Shown one piece after another: positions 1 through 10,179 of a DNA stretch of 64,000 nucleotides. How positions within the stretch are numbered: position 1 is the stretch's first letter; every line of letters begins with the position of its first letter. Made by a program: the position numbers and the translations under genes. Source of the DNA: Paulownia fortunei (taxonomy: Eukaryota; Streptophyta; Magnoliopsida; Lamiales; Paulowniaceae); the NCBI GenBank assembly GCA_019321725.1, contig CM033105.1, positions 12,909,632 to 12,973,631 of the forward strand, read 5' to 3'. The notes under the pieces were generated by a model. That model was given only the letters and a program-made list of their open reading frames with translations. It had not been told where the DNA came from and ran no database searches.

Positions 1-1265
1 TTTGGTTATATATCTTGAGCCTAAATTTATATTGGACTAAAATTCAGATATATTATACCCAAAAGGTAAATAAACAAGTTTTCTGAAGACAAGATGGTGT
101 GAAAATATGTTGAAATGGAAAAAATATAGGCTGCAAGTTGCTACTGTTGTTAAAGGGCGGCTCTTGAATATGACTCGATAATTTGACCATATCTCCTTCA
201 TTCGACCACCAAATTTGACAAACAATATATAAAAATATATCAACACTAAAAGATCTAAGATTTTGATTATTCAAGGATCTTCAAAATCTAGCTATATCAA
301 ACCAAAAAATATAATTTATTTTAGTGGATGAGAAATTTGTGTAACAACTTACCAACTCTTGGCAACTAGCATACCACTTGATTAACCCCTCCATTATTTA
401 TTTGGCCTCTAACTTACTCCAAGTACTATAAATAGACCATGTATTAAGCCTATAAGAGAAGGGGGGTAGAGGGTTTCTTTAGGCTAAGTTATCTAGTTTG
501 TATGTTTTCTAGTTTTGTAAGTTTTCTAGTAGTAATAGAAATGCATTCTGTAGTTTCTCTTATATTTTTAGTCTTTTTTACTTTTATTATGTCTTTCTAA
601 ATTTTATTTTGCTGAGAAAAAAGGGTGAATCTTTTGATGGAGGAAAAGAAATGGTTATAAGAGTAGAAATTATTTAAGTATGTTGAATTATTATTTTTAT
701 TTTTAATCTAAACCCTACTTGTTTTGTGGTGATTCTTGATTTATGTATCTCCAATGGTACAATAAATACTTGAGTTCATTTAGCTTATTGTACAGTTTTA
801 CCCCACCAACTACTAATGTGAAATCTTGATTTATTGTTGATGAAGGTGTGCATAAATGCTTGATCCCATAAATAAGTGTTGGCGTTAAGAAATAATTTGC
901 AATAGTAAGACAATATAATGATTACCTTATTGCATAAGTTACTTGATAATATCTTTCCATTGGAACCTTCATTATGTATGAATTCCAATTGTGGCAATTA
1001 ATAGAGGTAAAAAGAATAAATAATCATTTCTCTATCCAAAACTCAAGAGTGGATCCCTAATCCTCAGTACTTTTATTACTTCAATTTTTCTTTAGTTACA
1101 TCATACATTAATTATTTATATATTTTGATTCACATAAACTCTATTTTTTTAGAAATATAAACTTGAATTTTTCAAACAACTTCTCTGTGGATCGATCTCG
1201 GACTCATGAGAAATTTATTACTTACTACAACCTACACTTGGGTTTGCAACCTTAAAGTTGTAGCA
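1..1265 (+). repeat. 5' LTR of the Athila/Tat-like element (partial)
   Basis: This stretch matches 9967-10179 and 13461-14017 of the 3' LTR. It ends in TTGTAGCA, the same terminus found at 14017, and the two copies diverge immediately afterwards. About 496 bases (roughly 213-708), including the TATA box, are present only in this copy. Confidence 0.92.
427..434 (+). promoter_or_regulatory. TATA box of the 5' LTR
   Basis: TATAAATA lies mid-LTR and is followed about 30 bases later by a G-rich stretch, a position that fits a U3/R boundary. The matching part of the 3' LTR is deleted. Called from motif and position only. Confidence 0.5.
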
Positions 1266-1270
1266 AGTTT

Positions 1271-1288
1271 TTGTACCGTTGCCGAGGA
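1271..1288 (+). other. Primer-binding site, tRNA-Asp type
   Basis: TTGTACCGTTGCCGAGGA begins six bases after the LTR end. It differs at four of 18 positions from the tRNA-Asp-complementary site common in Athila/Tat elements (TGGCGCCGTTGCCGGGGA). Two of the four differences are C-to-T or G-to-A changes in G/C-rich positions. Confidence 0.75.
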
Positions 1289-1559
1289 AGGCAAGGTAAG
1301 TATTCAGGTTTGTTAATATTTTTCCTTTGTAAATATAGTTTGTTTATTTTCTTTATGGATATATGGTTACATGGTATCGTAGTCATAATTCTCGACATTT
1401 AGTAAGAAATAATTTCAAAACTTTGTTTGGAAATTTGTTTGAATCATCTCCACACACTTCCACCATACCTGGAAATGAAAGTGTCTAGGATGAAAATGAG
1501 AATCAACAGGTGCGTACCATGCATTATTATTTGCAACTTCCTCAAAATTCTTCTCCTTC

Positions 1560-3130
1560 TTGTTTCATTTTTCCTCTAATGTAAATAATTTTCGATTCAA
1601 GCCAGATATGATCCCTTTACTTCCTAATTTCCATGGTTTAGACTCTGAAAACCCTTACTTGCATTTAAAAGATTTGATGAAGTATGTGCCACTTTTGATG
1701 ATCAAACTTACACAAATGAGATTGTTAAGCTCAAATTATTTCCTTTTTCTTTAAAAGATAAAGCAAAAAATTAGCTTAATTATTTAAAACCTAAGTCAAT
1801 TAACACTTGGCAAGAAATGTAAGTTGAATTCTTGAAAAAATTCTTTCCAACTCATAAAACTAATGCTTTGAAAAGTCAAATTCAAAATTTTTCTCAAAAT
1901 TCAAATGAAGTTTTTTTTCAATGTTGGGAAATATTTAAAGATTTGTTGAATTCATATCCACATTATGGTTTTGAAAAATGGTGCTTAATTAGTTTGTTTT
2001 ATGAAGGTTTAACTCCTAAAACAAAATAATTTGTTGAAATAATGTGTAATGGTGAGTTTCTTGATAAGAAACCTGATGAAGCCCTAGAATATCTAGATCA
2101 TTTGGCAGAAAACTCTCAATCATGATATAGTGTTAATTCTTCCGAAGGTTCTATTAGATCTAATCTTACTAATAGTAATAAAGAAAAATATTACCTTAGC
2201 CAAGAAGATATTCTAAATGCTAGGTTTGCTAGTTTAACAAGAAAAGTTGAAGCCATGGAACTTAAAAAAGTAAAGGAAATCAAATTTATACAAGAGAAAG
2301 AAGTTTGTAGCAATTGTGAACTTTTAGGGCACTCTACCAATGAATGTCCAAACATTCCAGTACAAGCAAATTTTATGAACACATTCAGAAAACCTTTCTA
2401 TTCTCCATATTCTGAAACTTACAATCCACAATGGAGAAATCATCCCAATTTCAATTGACGAGATGATAATCGTGCCCAACCACTGCATTCATAAAAACCA
2501 CAAAACTTTCATTCTTATCCAGCTCCACATACAAAATCCATTGAGAAGACTTTGCAAGCATTTATACATGAACAAACAAACATCAATAATCAGACTTCAC
2601 AAACTATCAATGAGATCAGATGCACACTTTCAACACTGACAACTTCTTTGCGTACTCATGAAAAAGTTAAATTTTCTGCTCAACCTCAACCTAATCCTTC
2701 CACTCAATGTCATGTTTCTTCTTCAGGTGAAAATGCAGTCAAGGAGGCTAATTCAGTTACAACTCTTCAGAATGGAGAAGTTATTGACAAGACTATTCAT
2801 CCCAAGGAGAAAGTTTCTAATCCACTTCCAAAAATGAAAAATGAAAATAGACTTGACGACGAAGGTAAGTGTGAAAATAATGAAAAACAAAAATATTTAC
2901 CTCCAATACCCTTTCCTCAAACATTGCAAGCAACTAAGAAATTGAACTCAAATGCTGAAATTTTTCAAATTTTTAAACAAGTCATGATTAATATTCCATT
3001 GTTGGATACAATCAAACAAGTTCCACCTTATGCCAAATTTTTGAAAGATTTGTGTACAATAAAAATAAAACATCATGTACAAAAGAAGGCATTTTTAACT
3101 GAAAGTGTTAGTTCAATCATTTAACAATTC
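1560..3130 (+). pseudogene. Athila/Tat-like gag pseudogene
   Basis: This encodes the remains of the Gag capsid protein that packages retrotransposon RNA in the cytoplasm. The capsid part is readable from about 1600, with one frameshift near 1675, and then stays in one frame. A CCHC zinc knuckle (C-x2-C-x4-H-x4-C) lies at about 2306-2347, followed by a charged linker rich in Gln, Asn and Lys. In-frame stops occur at 1772, 1820, 2027, 2123, 2456 and 3122. From context each replaced a Trp or Gln codon and fits a C:G to T:A change. The start codon is uncertain: an ATG at 1560 lies in another frame, and a non-coding leader from 1289 precedes it. No intact Gag can be made. Confidence 0.85.
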
Positions 3131-3780
3131 ACTCCACCCAAGTACAAAGATCCAGGTTGTCCAACCATTTCATGTATCATAGGAAACACTAGAATAGAGC
3201 GTGCTTTGCTTGATCTTGGTGCTAGTGTAAATCTTCTACCTTTCTCAGTTTATGAACAATTAGGTTTGGGAGAACTTAAAATAACTTCTGTTGTACTCCA
3301 ACAAGCTGACCGTTCAATTAAAGTTCTAAAGGGAATAGTAGAAGATGTGTTGGTACAAATTGATAAGTTTTACTTTCCAGTTGATTTCATTATTTTGGAT
3401 ACAGAGCCTGTTGTACAAACACATACACAATTCCTATCATTTTGGGTTGTCCTTTTCTTGCAACTTCAAATGCTTTGATCAATTGTAGAAATGATATTTT
3501 GAAGTTATCATTTGCAAATATGACTTTGGAACTAAATATGTTTAATGTTTGTATGCACCCTACAGAAGATGTCGAAGTACATGAAGTGGATTCGATTGAG
3601 AAACTTGTTCATGAATACTTTACTACTACTAACTTTTTAGATTCTTGGAGATTTCTTTTGAAAGTGAAAGTATTTGTAAAAAGGAACATACTAATACTAT
3701 GTCTGAATTTTTATAGGTACAAGAAAAATATTTTTGGAAGCCAAGGTTCGAAAAACTTTCATCATCAATAGTAAAATTTA
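3131..3780 (+). pseudogene. Athila/Tat-like aspartic protease pseudogene
   Basis: This is the retropepsin that cleaves the polyprotein. The frame continues from gag. The active-site region reads DLGASVNLLP near 3212-3241, the D-x-G-A form usual in this group. A second hydrophobic strand follows at about 3385-3410. A frameshift near 3450 moves the reading frame by one, so the rest of the domain continues at 3442-3771. The linker to reverse transcriptase (3700-3800) contains further breaks. The fold is recognisable but not translatable as one chain. Confidence 0.8.
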
Positions 3781-5340
3781 TTTCATCAAGTATTAAAGCT
3801 CCCGTGGTTGATTTAAAACCTTTTTCAGTTAATTTGAAATACTCTTTCTTAGGTGAGAAAGAGACTTTTTCAATAATAATTTCTTCCAAACTCGATCCAT
3901 CTCAAGAAGGTAAGTTAATCAAAACTCTGAAAATGCATAAGAATGCTTTAGGATGGACCATTGCTAATATTAAAGGTATTAATCCTTTCATTTGCACACA
4001 TAACATCTATCTAGAGGAAAATGCTAAACCTTCTAGAGAAATGCAACGAATGCTAAATCCTAATATGAAAGAAGTAGTGAGAAATGAAGTCATTAAACTC
4101 TTAGACAATAGAATCATTTATTCTATTTCTGATAGTAAATGAGTAAGTCCTACTCAAGTTGTACCTAAGAAATCTGGAGTTACTGTAGTCAAGAATGAAA
4201 ATGATGAATTAATTCCAACTAGGACTATTACTGGTTGACGAATATGCATTGACTATAGAAAACTCAACTCAGTTACTAGAAAAGATCATTTTCCATTACC
4301 TTTCATCGATCAAATTTTAGAAAGAGTTACGGGACACGAATTTTATTACTTTTTAGATGGATATTTTGGGTATAATCAAATTGCAATTGCACTTGAAGAT
4401 CAAGAGAAAACAACTTTTACATGTCCTTTCCGTATTTTTGCATATCGAAGGATGTCTTTTGGATTATGTAATATACCAGCTACATTCCAACGATGCATGC
4501 TTAGTATTTTTAGTGACATGGTTGAACATTTTCTTGAAATCTTCATGGATGATTTTTTTATTTTTGGTAATTCATTTGCTGATTGCTTATCTGATTTAGA
4601 AAAGGTTTTGATCAAGTGTGAAGAAAAGAATCTTGTGCTCAATTGGGAAAATGTTACTTCATGGTAACAACTGGTATTGTTCTTGGACACATTATATCAT
4701 CAGAAGGTATTGAGGTTGACAAATCTAAAATTGAGTTAATTGCCAATTTGCCAACACCAAAGACTGTGAAGGAGATTAGATTATTTTTAGGACATGCTCG
4801 TTTTTATAGAAGATTTATCAAAAATTTTAGTATAATATCTAAACCTTTGTGTAATCTTCTAACAAAAGACACTATTTTTGAACGGACTAAAAACTATGAA
4901 AATGCTTTTGTTAAGCTTAAAAGTATGCTTACGTCTACTCCAATCATGCAGCCTCCAGATTGGACTTTACCTTTTGAAATAATGTGTGATGCTAGTGATT
5001 TTACTATTGGAGTTGTCTTGGGACAAAGAAAAGATAAAAAACCATATGTTATTTACTATGCAAGTAAAACTTTAAATGGTGCTCAATTGAATTATACAAC
5101 AACTGAAAAAGAATTACTTCCTGTAGTTTTTGCATTGGACAAATTTCGATCTTATCTTGTTGGCTCACCAATTGTTGTTTTTAGTGATCATGCAGCTTTG
5201 AAATATCTTTTGTCAAAAAAAGATGCTAAACCAAGACTGATTAGGTGGATTCTCTTATTTCAAGAATTTAATGTTACTATTTGAGATAAAAAGGGAGTAG
5301 AGAATGTAGTGGCTGATCATTTGTCGAGATTTATTTGTGA
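3781..5340 (+). pseudogene. Athila/Tat-like reverse transcriptase-RNase H pseudogene
   Basis: This copies the element RNA into DNA. The RT palm is readable: CIDYRKLN near 4247, then FMDDFFIF near 4543 carrying the catalytic FMDD (the YMDD family motif with F in the first position), and a downstream GHIIS block near 4686. RNase H follows, with a DASDF motif near 4989 and a late SDHAALK block near 5184. Stops lie at 4140 and 4236 (both fit a lost Trp codon) and at 5282 (fits a lost Arg codon). Frameshifts occur near 4430 and 4640. The domain order is normal for gypsy elements and the copy is dead. Confidence 0.9.
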
Positions 5341-6696
5341 TGACTCGTTTCAAACCACACCTATTAATGACACTTTCCCTGATGAACAACTATTTAATGT
5401 TTCTATTTTACCTTGGTTTGCTGACATTATTAATTTTCTTGTGACAGGAAAGATGCCATCGCATTGAAACTCTCAAGAAAAAAAGAAGTTTTTGACTGAG
5501 GTTAAAAAATTTTATTGGGATGATCCATACCTATTCAAATATTTTTCGGAACAAATCTTTCGAAAATGTGTGCCTGACAATGAGATAGGTAATATTGTCA
5601 AATTTTGTCATTCAAAAGCATGTGGTGGTCATTTTTCTGTAAAGAAAACTACTGCAAAAATCTTGCAATGTATATTTTATTGGCCAACCCTTTTCAAAGA
5701 CACTTACACTTTCTGCAAAAGTTGTGAAAATTGTCAAAAGTTAGGGTCCCTTTCAAAGAGAAATATGATGCCCCTACACCCTATCCTAGTGATTGAAATT
5801 TTTTACTGTTGGGATATTGATTTTATGGGGCCATTTCCATTATCATTTGGTTTTCTTTATATATTGGTTGCCATAAGTTATGTTTCAAAATGTATCGAGG
5901 CAATTCCTTGTCGAAACAATGATCACAAAATAGTGATAAAATTTTTGAAAGAAAATATTTTAAGTCGATTTGGAATTCCTAGATCTATTATCAGTGATGG
6001 GGGAAAATATTTTTGTAACAAAGTTTTTGGAACTTTAATGATGAAATATGGAATCATATATAAAGTTGCAACCCCTTATCACCCTCAGACAAATGGACAA
6101 GTTGAACTTGCAAATAGGGAGATAAAATAAATTTTAGAGAAAATAGTTAACCCAAATCGTAAAGATTGGTCTCTTAGACTTATCGATATACTTTGGGCAT
6201 ATAGAACTGCTTTCAAAACATTATTAGGCGTATCTCCTTATAGGATAGTTTATGGAAAACCTTGTCATTTACATGTTGAACTTGAATATAAAGCTTATTG
6301 GGCAATCAAAATGTTTAACTTCAACCTTGATGAAGCTTCAAAATTGTGCAAATTGCAAATCAATGAACTTTAAGAACTGAGAAATGATGCATATGAGAAT
6401 TCTAAAATTTATAAGCAAGAATCAAAGATTTTCATAAAATTTTAAGAAAAATATTAGAGGTTGGTCAAAAGGTTTTGCTTTATAATTCTCGATTGCATTT
6501 ATTTCCTGAAAAATTGAGATCAAGGTGGAGTGGTCCTTTTGTTGTAAAAAAAGTATATCCTTATGGGGCGATTGATATTGAGAATCCTAGAAATGGTAAC
6601 ATATTCAAAGTAAATGGACAAAGAGTTAAACCATTTCTAGAAAATCAATTTTCACAAGAGGAAATTCTTTTTCTTTCTAACCCTTGTTATGATTAA
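5341..6696 (+). pseudogene. Athila/Tat-like integrase pseudogene
   Basis: This enzyme would insert the cDNA into the chromosome. The HHCC zinc domain is visible at about 5607-5740 (CGGH, then CKSCENC). The catalytic core keeps its acidic residues: D in DIDFMGP near 5815, D in SDGG near 5992, and E in GQVELANRE near 6100. The region 5492-6127 is open, with stops at 5465, 6128 and 6371 that all fit C:G to T:A changes. The C-terminal SH3-like part (SRWSGPFVV) is open at 6475-6696 and ends normally. It is the best-preserved enzyme domain in the element. Confidence 0.9.
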
Positions 6697-6788
6697 TATT
6701 GTATATACTCATTTTCTCTGACATTATTTTTTTTTGTTTTATTTTTTTTCTTTTCCCAGTTAAATGGCGGATAACGGTACTCCGTGGC

Positions 6789-6796
6789 TATAAAAG
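6789..6796 (+). promoter_or_regulatory. TATA-like box upstream of the 3' ORF
   Basis: TATAAAAG is followed by a pyrimidine-rich, AUG-poor leader and then an ATG at 6882, about 90 bases downstream. The spacing looks like a short promoter plus 5' leader for a separate transcript of the 3' ORF. This is inference from motif and spacing only, in an AT-rich background. Confidence 0.3.
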
Positions 6797-6881
6797 TCGG
6801 ACTTGTCAGTTTCCCAAACAACTAAAATCTTTGTACAAATTTTCTTTGTTCTTCTCATTCTCTTTTCTTGTTCTTTTCAAA

Positions 6882-7191
6882 ATGGGTGACATTTTTCTAA
6901 CTCTCAAGAAGCGATTCCTTTTCTTCCTAAAAATGCAATTTTGAAAATTTATAAAATCAGGATTGAAAGATTGAGGATGCTTATGCACAAGGGCATCCCG
7001 GAGGACATATGATGGATAATTGAAGCAAAGGTAAGGGCAGGTGAGTTTTCACATAAGTTTCCAAATTTGCTTACTAGATACATGTCTGATTTTGGTAAAA
7101 GCACATATTCAAAAAAACGAAGGCGAAAAAAATAAAAGTTTGTCATATTTGTGCTAGATGGACTTGCAACACAAAGTGTCGTTCTTTAGGA
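6882..7191 (+). pseudogene. N-terminal part of the 3' ORF, element-specific, broken
   Basis: This is an unrecognised protein segment between integrase and the LOG-like region. An ATG at 6882 opens a frame that needs one single-base shift to join a readable stretch at about 6953-7134. That stretch is Lys/Arg-rich, with a helical start, a stop at 7010 that fits a lost Trp codon, and a basic tail (KKRRRKK). A second shift near 7130 joins it to an open frame containing a cysteine cluster, CHICARWTCNTKC (about 7141-7179), which could bind zinc. That frame runs directly into the ATG at 7192. It sits where Athila-type elements often carry an env-like ORF, but I see no membrane segment or signal peptide. 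Confidence 0.5.
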
Positions 7192-7911
7192 ATGGTCTCT
7201 AAAAATCGAGAAGATAAACTTAAATTCATTATGGATGAACTGAGTAAGGAGTCTTTAGATCACATTATATTGACTCTTGAGACGCATTCATGTGGATTGG
7301 TACAACGTGTAATTCTTGATTTATGGGATTATTTTCGAAGTGAATATGAGCTTTATAGTCTTGGAAATCTGACCTTAAAAGACCCTGTTTGCCAGTTTAT
7401 AAGAAAACTGGATGGGAAGCATATCCTCAAAGTTTTAGGAGTTATCCCAAAATCTTTAACAGTACAGAATATCACAGGTATGACAATTGGAGATGAGTTA
7501 AAAGTGTCACATATTCAGGACAGAATACCTAACATGTTAAACAATGCGGATGTATTCATCATTCTACCTGGCGGTTTTGGTACACTAGAGGAATTATTCC
7601 AAGTTGTCTCTTGGGCACAACTCAACATTCACCAAAAACCTATATGTATTCTTAATGTTAATGGTTTTTATGATGGTTTGCTATCTTTTGTAGATCATGC
7701 TGTGAAAAAAGGTTTTATTTCAACTTCTGCGAGAAGAATCATCATTTTTGCTCCAACACCTGACCAGCTGATTGATCAACTTCTAGCATATGTGCCAGAA
7801 CCTGATCCAGCCTTGGCCAATGTGGATTGGTCCAACAGGAACAATGGTCGAAAATGCAAATTTGAATTTGACTCTCAGTCTGTGATACTTATTGTTAATG
7901 ATTTTATCTAA
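7192..7911 (+). CDS. Captured LOG-like cytokinin riboside 5'-monophosphate phosphoribohydrolase, fused to element sequence
   Basis: LOG enzymes release free cytokinin base from its riboside monophosphate in the plant cytosol and nucleus. From about residue 75 to 217 this 239-residue frame follows the plant LOG family: LGVIPKSL (82-89), HIQDRIPNM (107-115), PGGFGTLEE (126-134), WAQLNIH (141-147), NVNGFYDGLLSF (155-166), APTPDQL (187-193), then a PEPDP...DWS tail typical of one LOG-like subgroup. The family's N-terminal nucleotide-binding part, with its Gly-rich YGGG segment, is absent. Residues 1-74 continue the element's own 3' ORF instead. The Arg of the RKAEM-like motif is kept, but the following Lys is Ile. 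No intron interrupts the region, although plant LOG genes have several, so capture of a spliced transcript is likely. Activity is doubtful; the frame is open. Confidence 0.78.
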   Translation: MVSKNREDKLKFIMDELSKESLDHIILTLETHSCGLVQRVILDLWDYFRSEYELYSLGNLTLKDPVCQFIRKLDGKHILKVLGVIPKSLTVQNITGMTIGDELKVSHIQDRIPNMLNNADVFIILPGGFGTLEELFQVVSWAQLNIHQKPICILNVNGFYDGLLSFVDHAVKKGFISTSARRIIIFAPTPDQLIDQLLAYVPEPDPALANVDWSNRNNGRKCKFEFDSQSVILIVNDFI

Positions 7912-8065
7912 TAGTATGTTTTTCTTTTGTTTCAGTTTCAGGTGATATCTTTCAAACTCTACTTTCTTATCTATTTTTGATATTGGGGACAATGTCTTGA
8001 TTAGGTTAGGGGGAGGATAATTGATATCATGACTTGTATGTTCAATGTGTGTTTTTCTAATATTT

Positions 8066-8133
8066 TAAAAAAAATAAAAAAAAAATAAAAAAATAAAAAA
8101 ATAAAAAAAATAAAAAAAATAAAAAAATAAATA
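8066..8133 (+). repeat. A-rich simple repeat, (A6-9 T)n
   Basis: About nine runs of six to nine A residues are separated by single T residues. It lies 150 bases after the LOG-like stop codon. It could be a simple slippage repeat or the decayed poly(A) of a captured transcript. Confidence 0.85.
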
Positions 8134-9580
8134 TAAATCAAGCGTATCCCTATTTGTAGGTCCGTTGAAAGCATGAAAAAAGGTGGCTGAGTAAAGGGTA
8201 ATTATAACATTTTTGAGACGCATCCCTATTTTTTGCATAACATGGCAGGTTTGTGAAGTTTTTAACAAATGTTTGTGAATTACCAATTATTATTTTTTTA
8301 GTCGTAGAGGTTCTTCCAACTTCAATGATTAAAATTAAGCATGAATAATATGGGTTGATTGATGATGGGTGTTGTTTTGGACTTTGATATTGTTATTTGG
8401 TTAATATATTTTTGCGATAATTCTACTCAAATTTTATTTTGCACAAATAGTTATGTTATTTAGTGTGAAGACTATCATGTCAAAATAGATAGTTCTTATG
8501 CTCTTGCTCTAATCATCAATTGAATCTTCAACATATAGGGGTTGAGTATTAGAACTTTTACTTTTGGTTTGTCGAGGCGAACGACTAATAGTGCACCACT
8601 AGAAAAATGATTAAGGCATTAGGCTTTCTAGCACCATTGCCAAATTAGCTTGTTCCTTATATGATGTTTCAAGAAAACATCCCCCTAGTAAACTATTTTG
8701 AGCCTTGTAATAAATAATTTTTTTTTTGTAACCATATCTTTTTACCTAGCCTAAATACACTATTATCCAACCCTTGTTCTAAAAATGATTGGAGTTTAAG
8801 AGACATTCAATTGACAGCTTGAACTTACAAAAGAAATTCAGATTGGAATAGAAGATAAGTGTGGGGGAGTTTCTTTAAAAAAAAATAGAAAAAAAAATTG
8901 CAAAGTGCTACAAGTTGCAACTAAAAATGAGATGTTGCAAGATGAATAAGAGGGGTCCAATCCAATAACAATAGACCTTAGTGTGAAATTTGTGGAGTTT
9001 GAGAATTTTTCATCGATAAATTCTATGTCTCTAATTTCATGAAGTTTTTAGAACTTTTGTTGTATCCTATCCTTTTATTTCTTAGCTACATCACCACCTT
9101 TGGCCCCATTACAACCTTTGTTGAAGACCTTTTGATTTCGTGTGGTGCCTTCAGTGTAGTGGAGATTTGCACTAAAGGAAGAACCTATGATGTTTAACTT
9201 TTCTGTTAGAGATTGGGTGATGGTTTTTGTAATGTTTTATGAGAATTCACTTATTTGAATCATGCATAGTTTCATCACTATTGATATTAACTATCCACAC
9301 ACACACTTGAGTATGCTTATTGTGGAAATGTATTGATTTTTGAATGACTAAGAGTTAAACTCAACACTTGTTTGATTTTATTTCCATATTACTTTGTTGC
9401 TTCATGAGAATAAAAGTTGGAAGATAGTTATTATAGGTGTTTGTAGGTATCACTGCTGGAAACCTTCACGAGACTATAACTCGTCCTCTATGGGCCACCT
9501 AGGGGTTTAAAAGCTTGTTGCATATGCTAAATGCAATCGTGATTTCCTACGAAAGTGGATTAGTTTATATTTGTTTTAAG

Positions 9581-9600
9581 CTTGCTCGAGGACAAGCAAG
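9581..9600 (+). other. Hairpin motif before the polypurine tract
   Basis: CTTGCTCGAGGACAAGCAAG can fold with CTTGCT pairing to AGCAAG around an eight-base loop. A similar motif next to the polypurine tract is familiar from plant Athila/Tat-like elements. Its function is unknown. Confidence 0.55.
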
Positions 9601-9604
9601 GGTT

Positions 9605-9619
9605 AAGTGTAGGGAAATT
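9605..9619 (+). other. Polypurine tract of the Athila/Tat-like element
   Basis: AAGTGTAGGGAAATT lies directly before the TGATAAG that opens the 3' LTR. The tract primes plus-strand DNA synthesis. Confidence 0.7.
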
Positions 9620-10179
9620 TGATAAGTGCATATTTTGATATATTTTTCTATCAAATCCTTATACTTTTCTTGCTTTATTCTTGTTAATATTATTATTTTA
9701 TTAATGTTTTGTGTTAGGGAATAAATGGAAGCATGTTTCTACACTTGTGCAGTTTTTGTAATTTGAGCATAACTTTATGATCAAAAGCTCTTATGGACCT
9801 GAAGCTTGTTTTATTTGAAAGCCAAGAGATAGAGGTACAACTTTTCTGTTGGAAGCTCAGCCGAATTCAGTCTTTATGATAGCAGAAAATTCATCCAAGT
9901 AGTTGCACAAAATGGATCACCAAAATTCGGATCAGAGTTCAGCTCAGTATTGACTTATTTTACCAATTCGGTTACATATCTTGAGCCCAAATTTATATTG
10001 GGCTGAAATTTGGATATATTATACCCAAGAGGTAAATAAACAAGTTTTCTGAAGACAATATGGTGTGAAAATGTGTTGAAATGGTAAAAACATAGGCTAC
10101 AAGTTGCTACTATTGTTAAAGGGCGGCTCTTGGACATGACTCGATAATTTAACCATATCTCCTTCATCCGACCGCCACA
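9620..10179 (+). repeat. 3' LTR of the Athila/Tat-like element, left part
   Basis: The LTR opens with TGATAAGTGCA after the polypurine tract. From 9967 it aligns with the window start. It stops at 10179, where a minus-strand Del-like LTR begins. The bases matching 213-708 of the 5' LTR are missing between the two parts of this LTR. Confidence 0.88.

Larger units (their letters stand above)
7912..9600 (+). other. 3' non-coding region of the Athila/Tat-like element
   Basis: I find no convincing coding sequence here. It contains two internal purine-rich tracts (8003-8020 and 8854-8870), an A-rich simple repeat (8066-8133), and a short palindromic motif near the end. Long 3' non-coding regions with repeated G-rich tracts are usual in Athila/Tat elements. 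Confidence 0.7.

Noticed and set aside
3629..3889. 86-codon minus-strand frame in the Athila-like element
   Set aside because: It lies opposite the protease-RT linker and is a shadow of the plus-strand pol frame.
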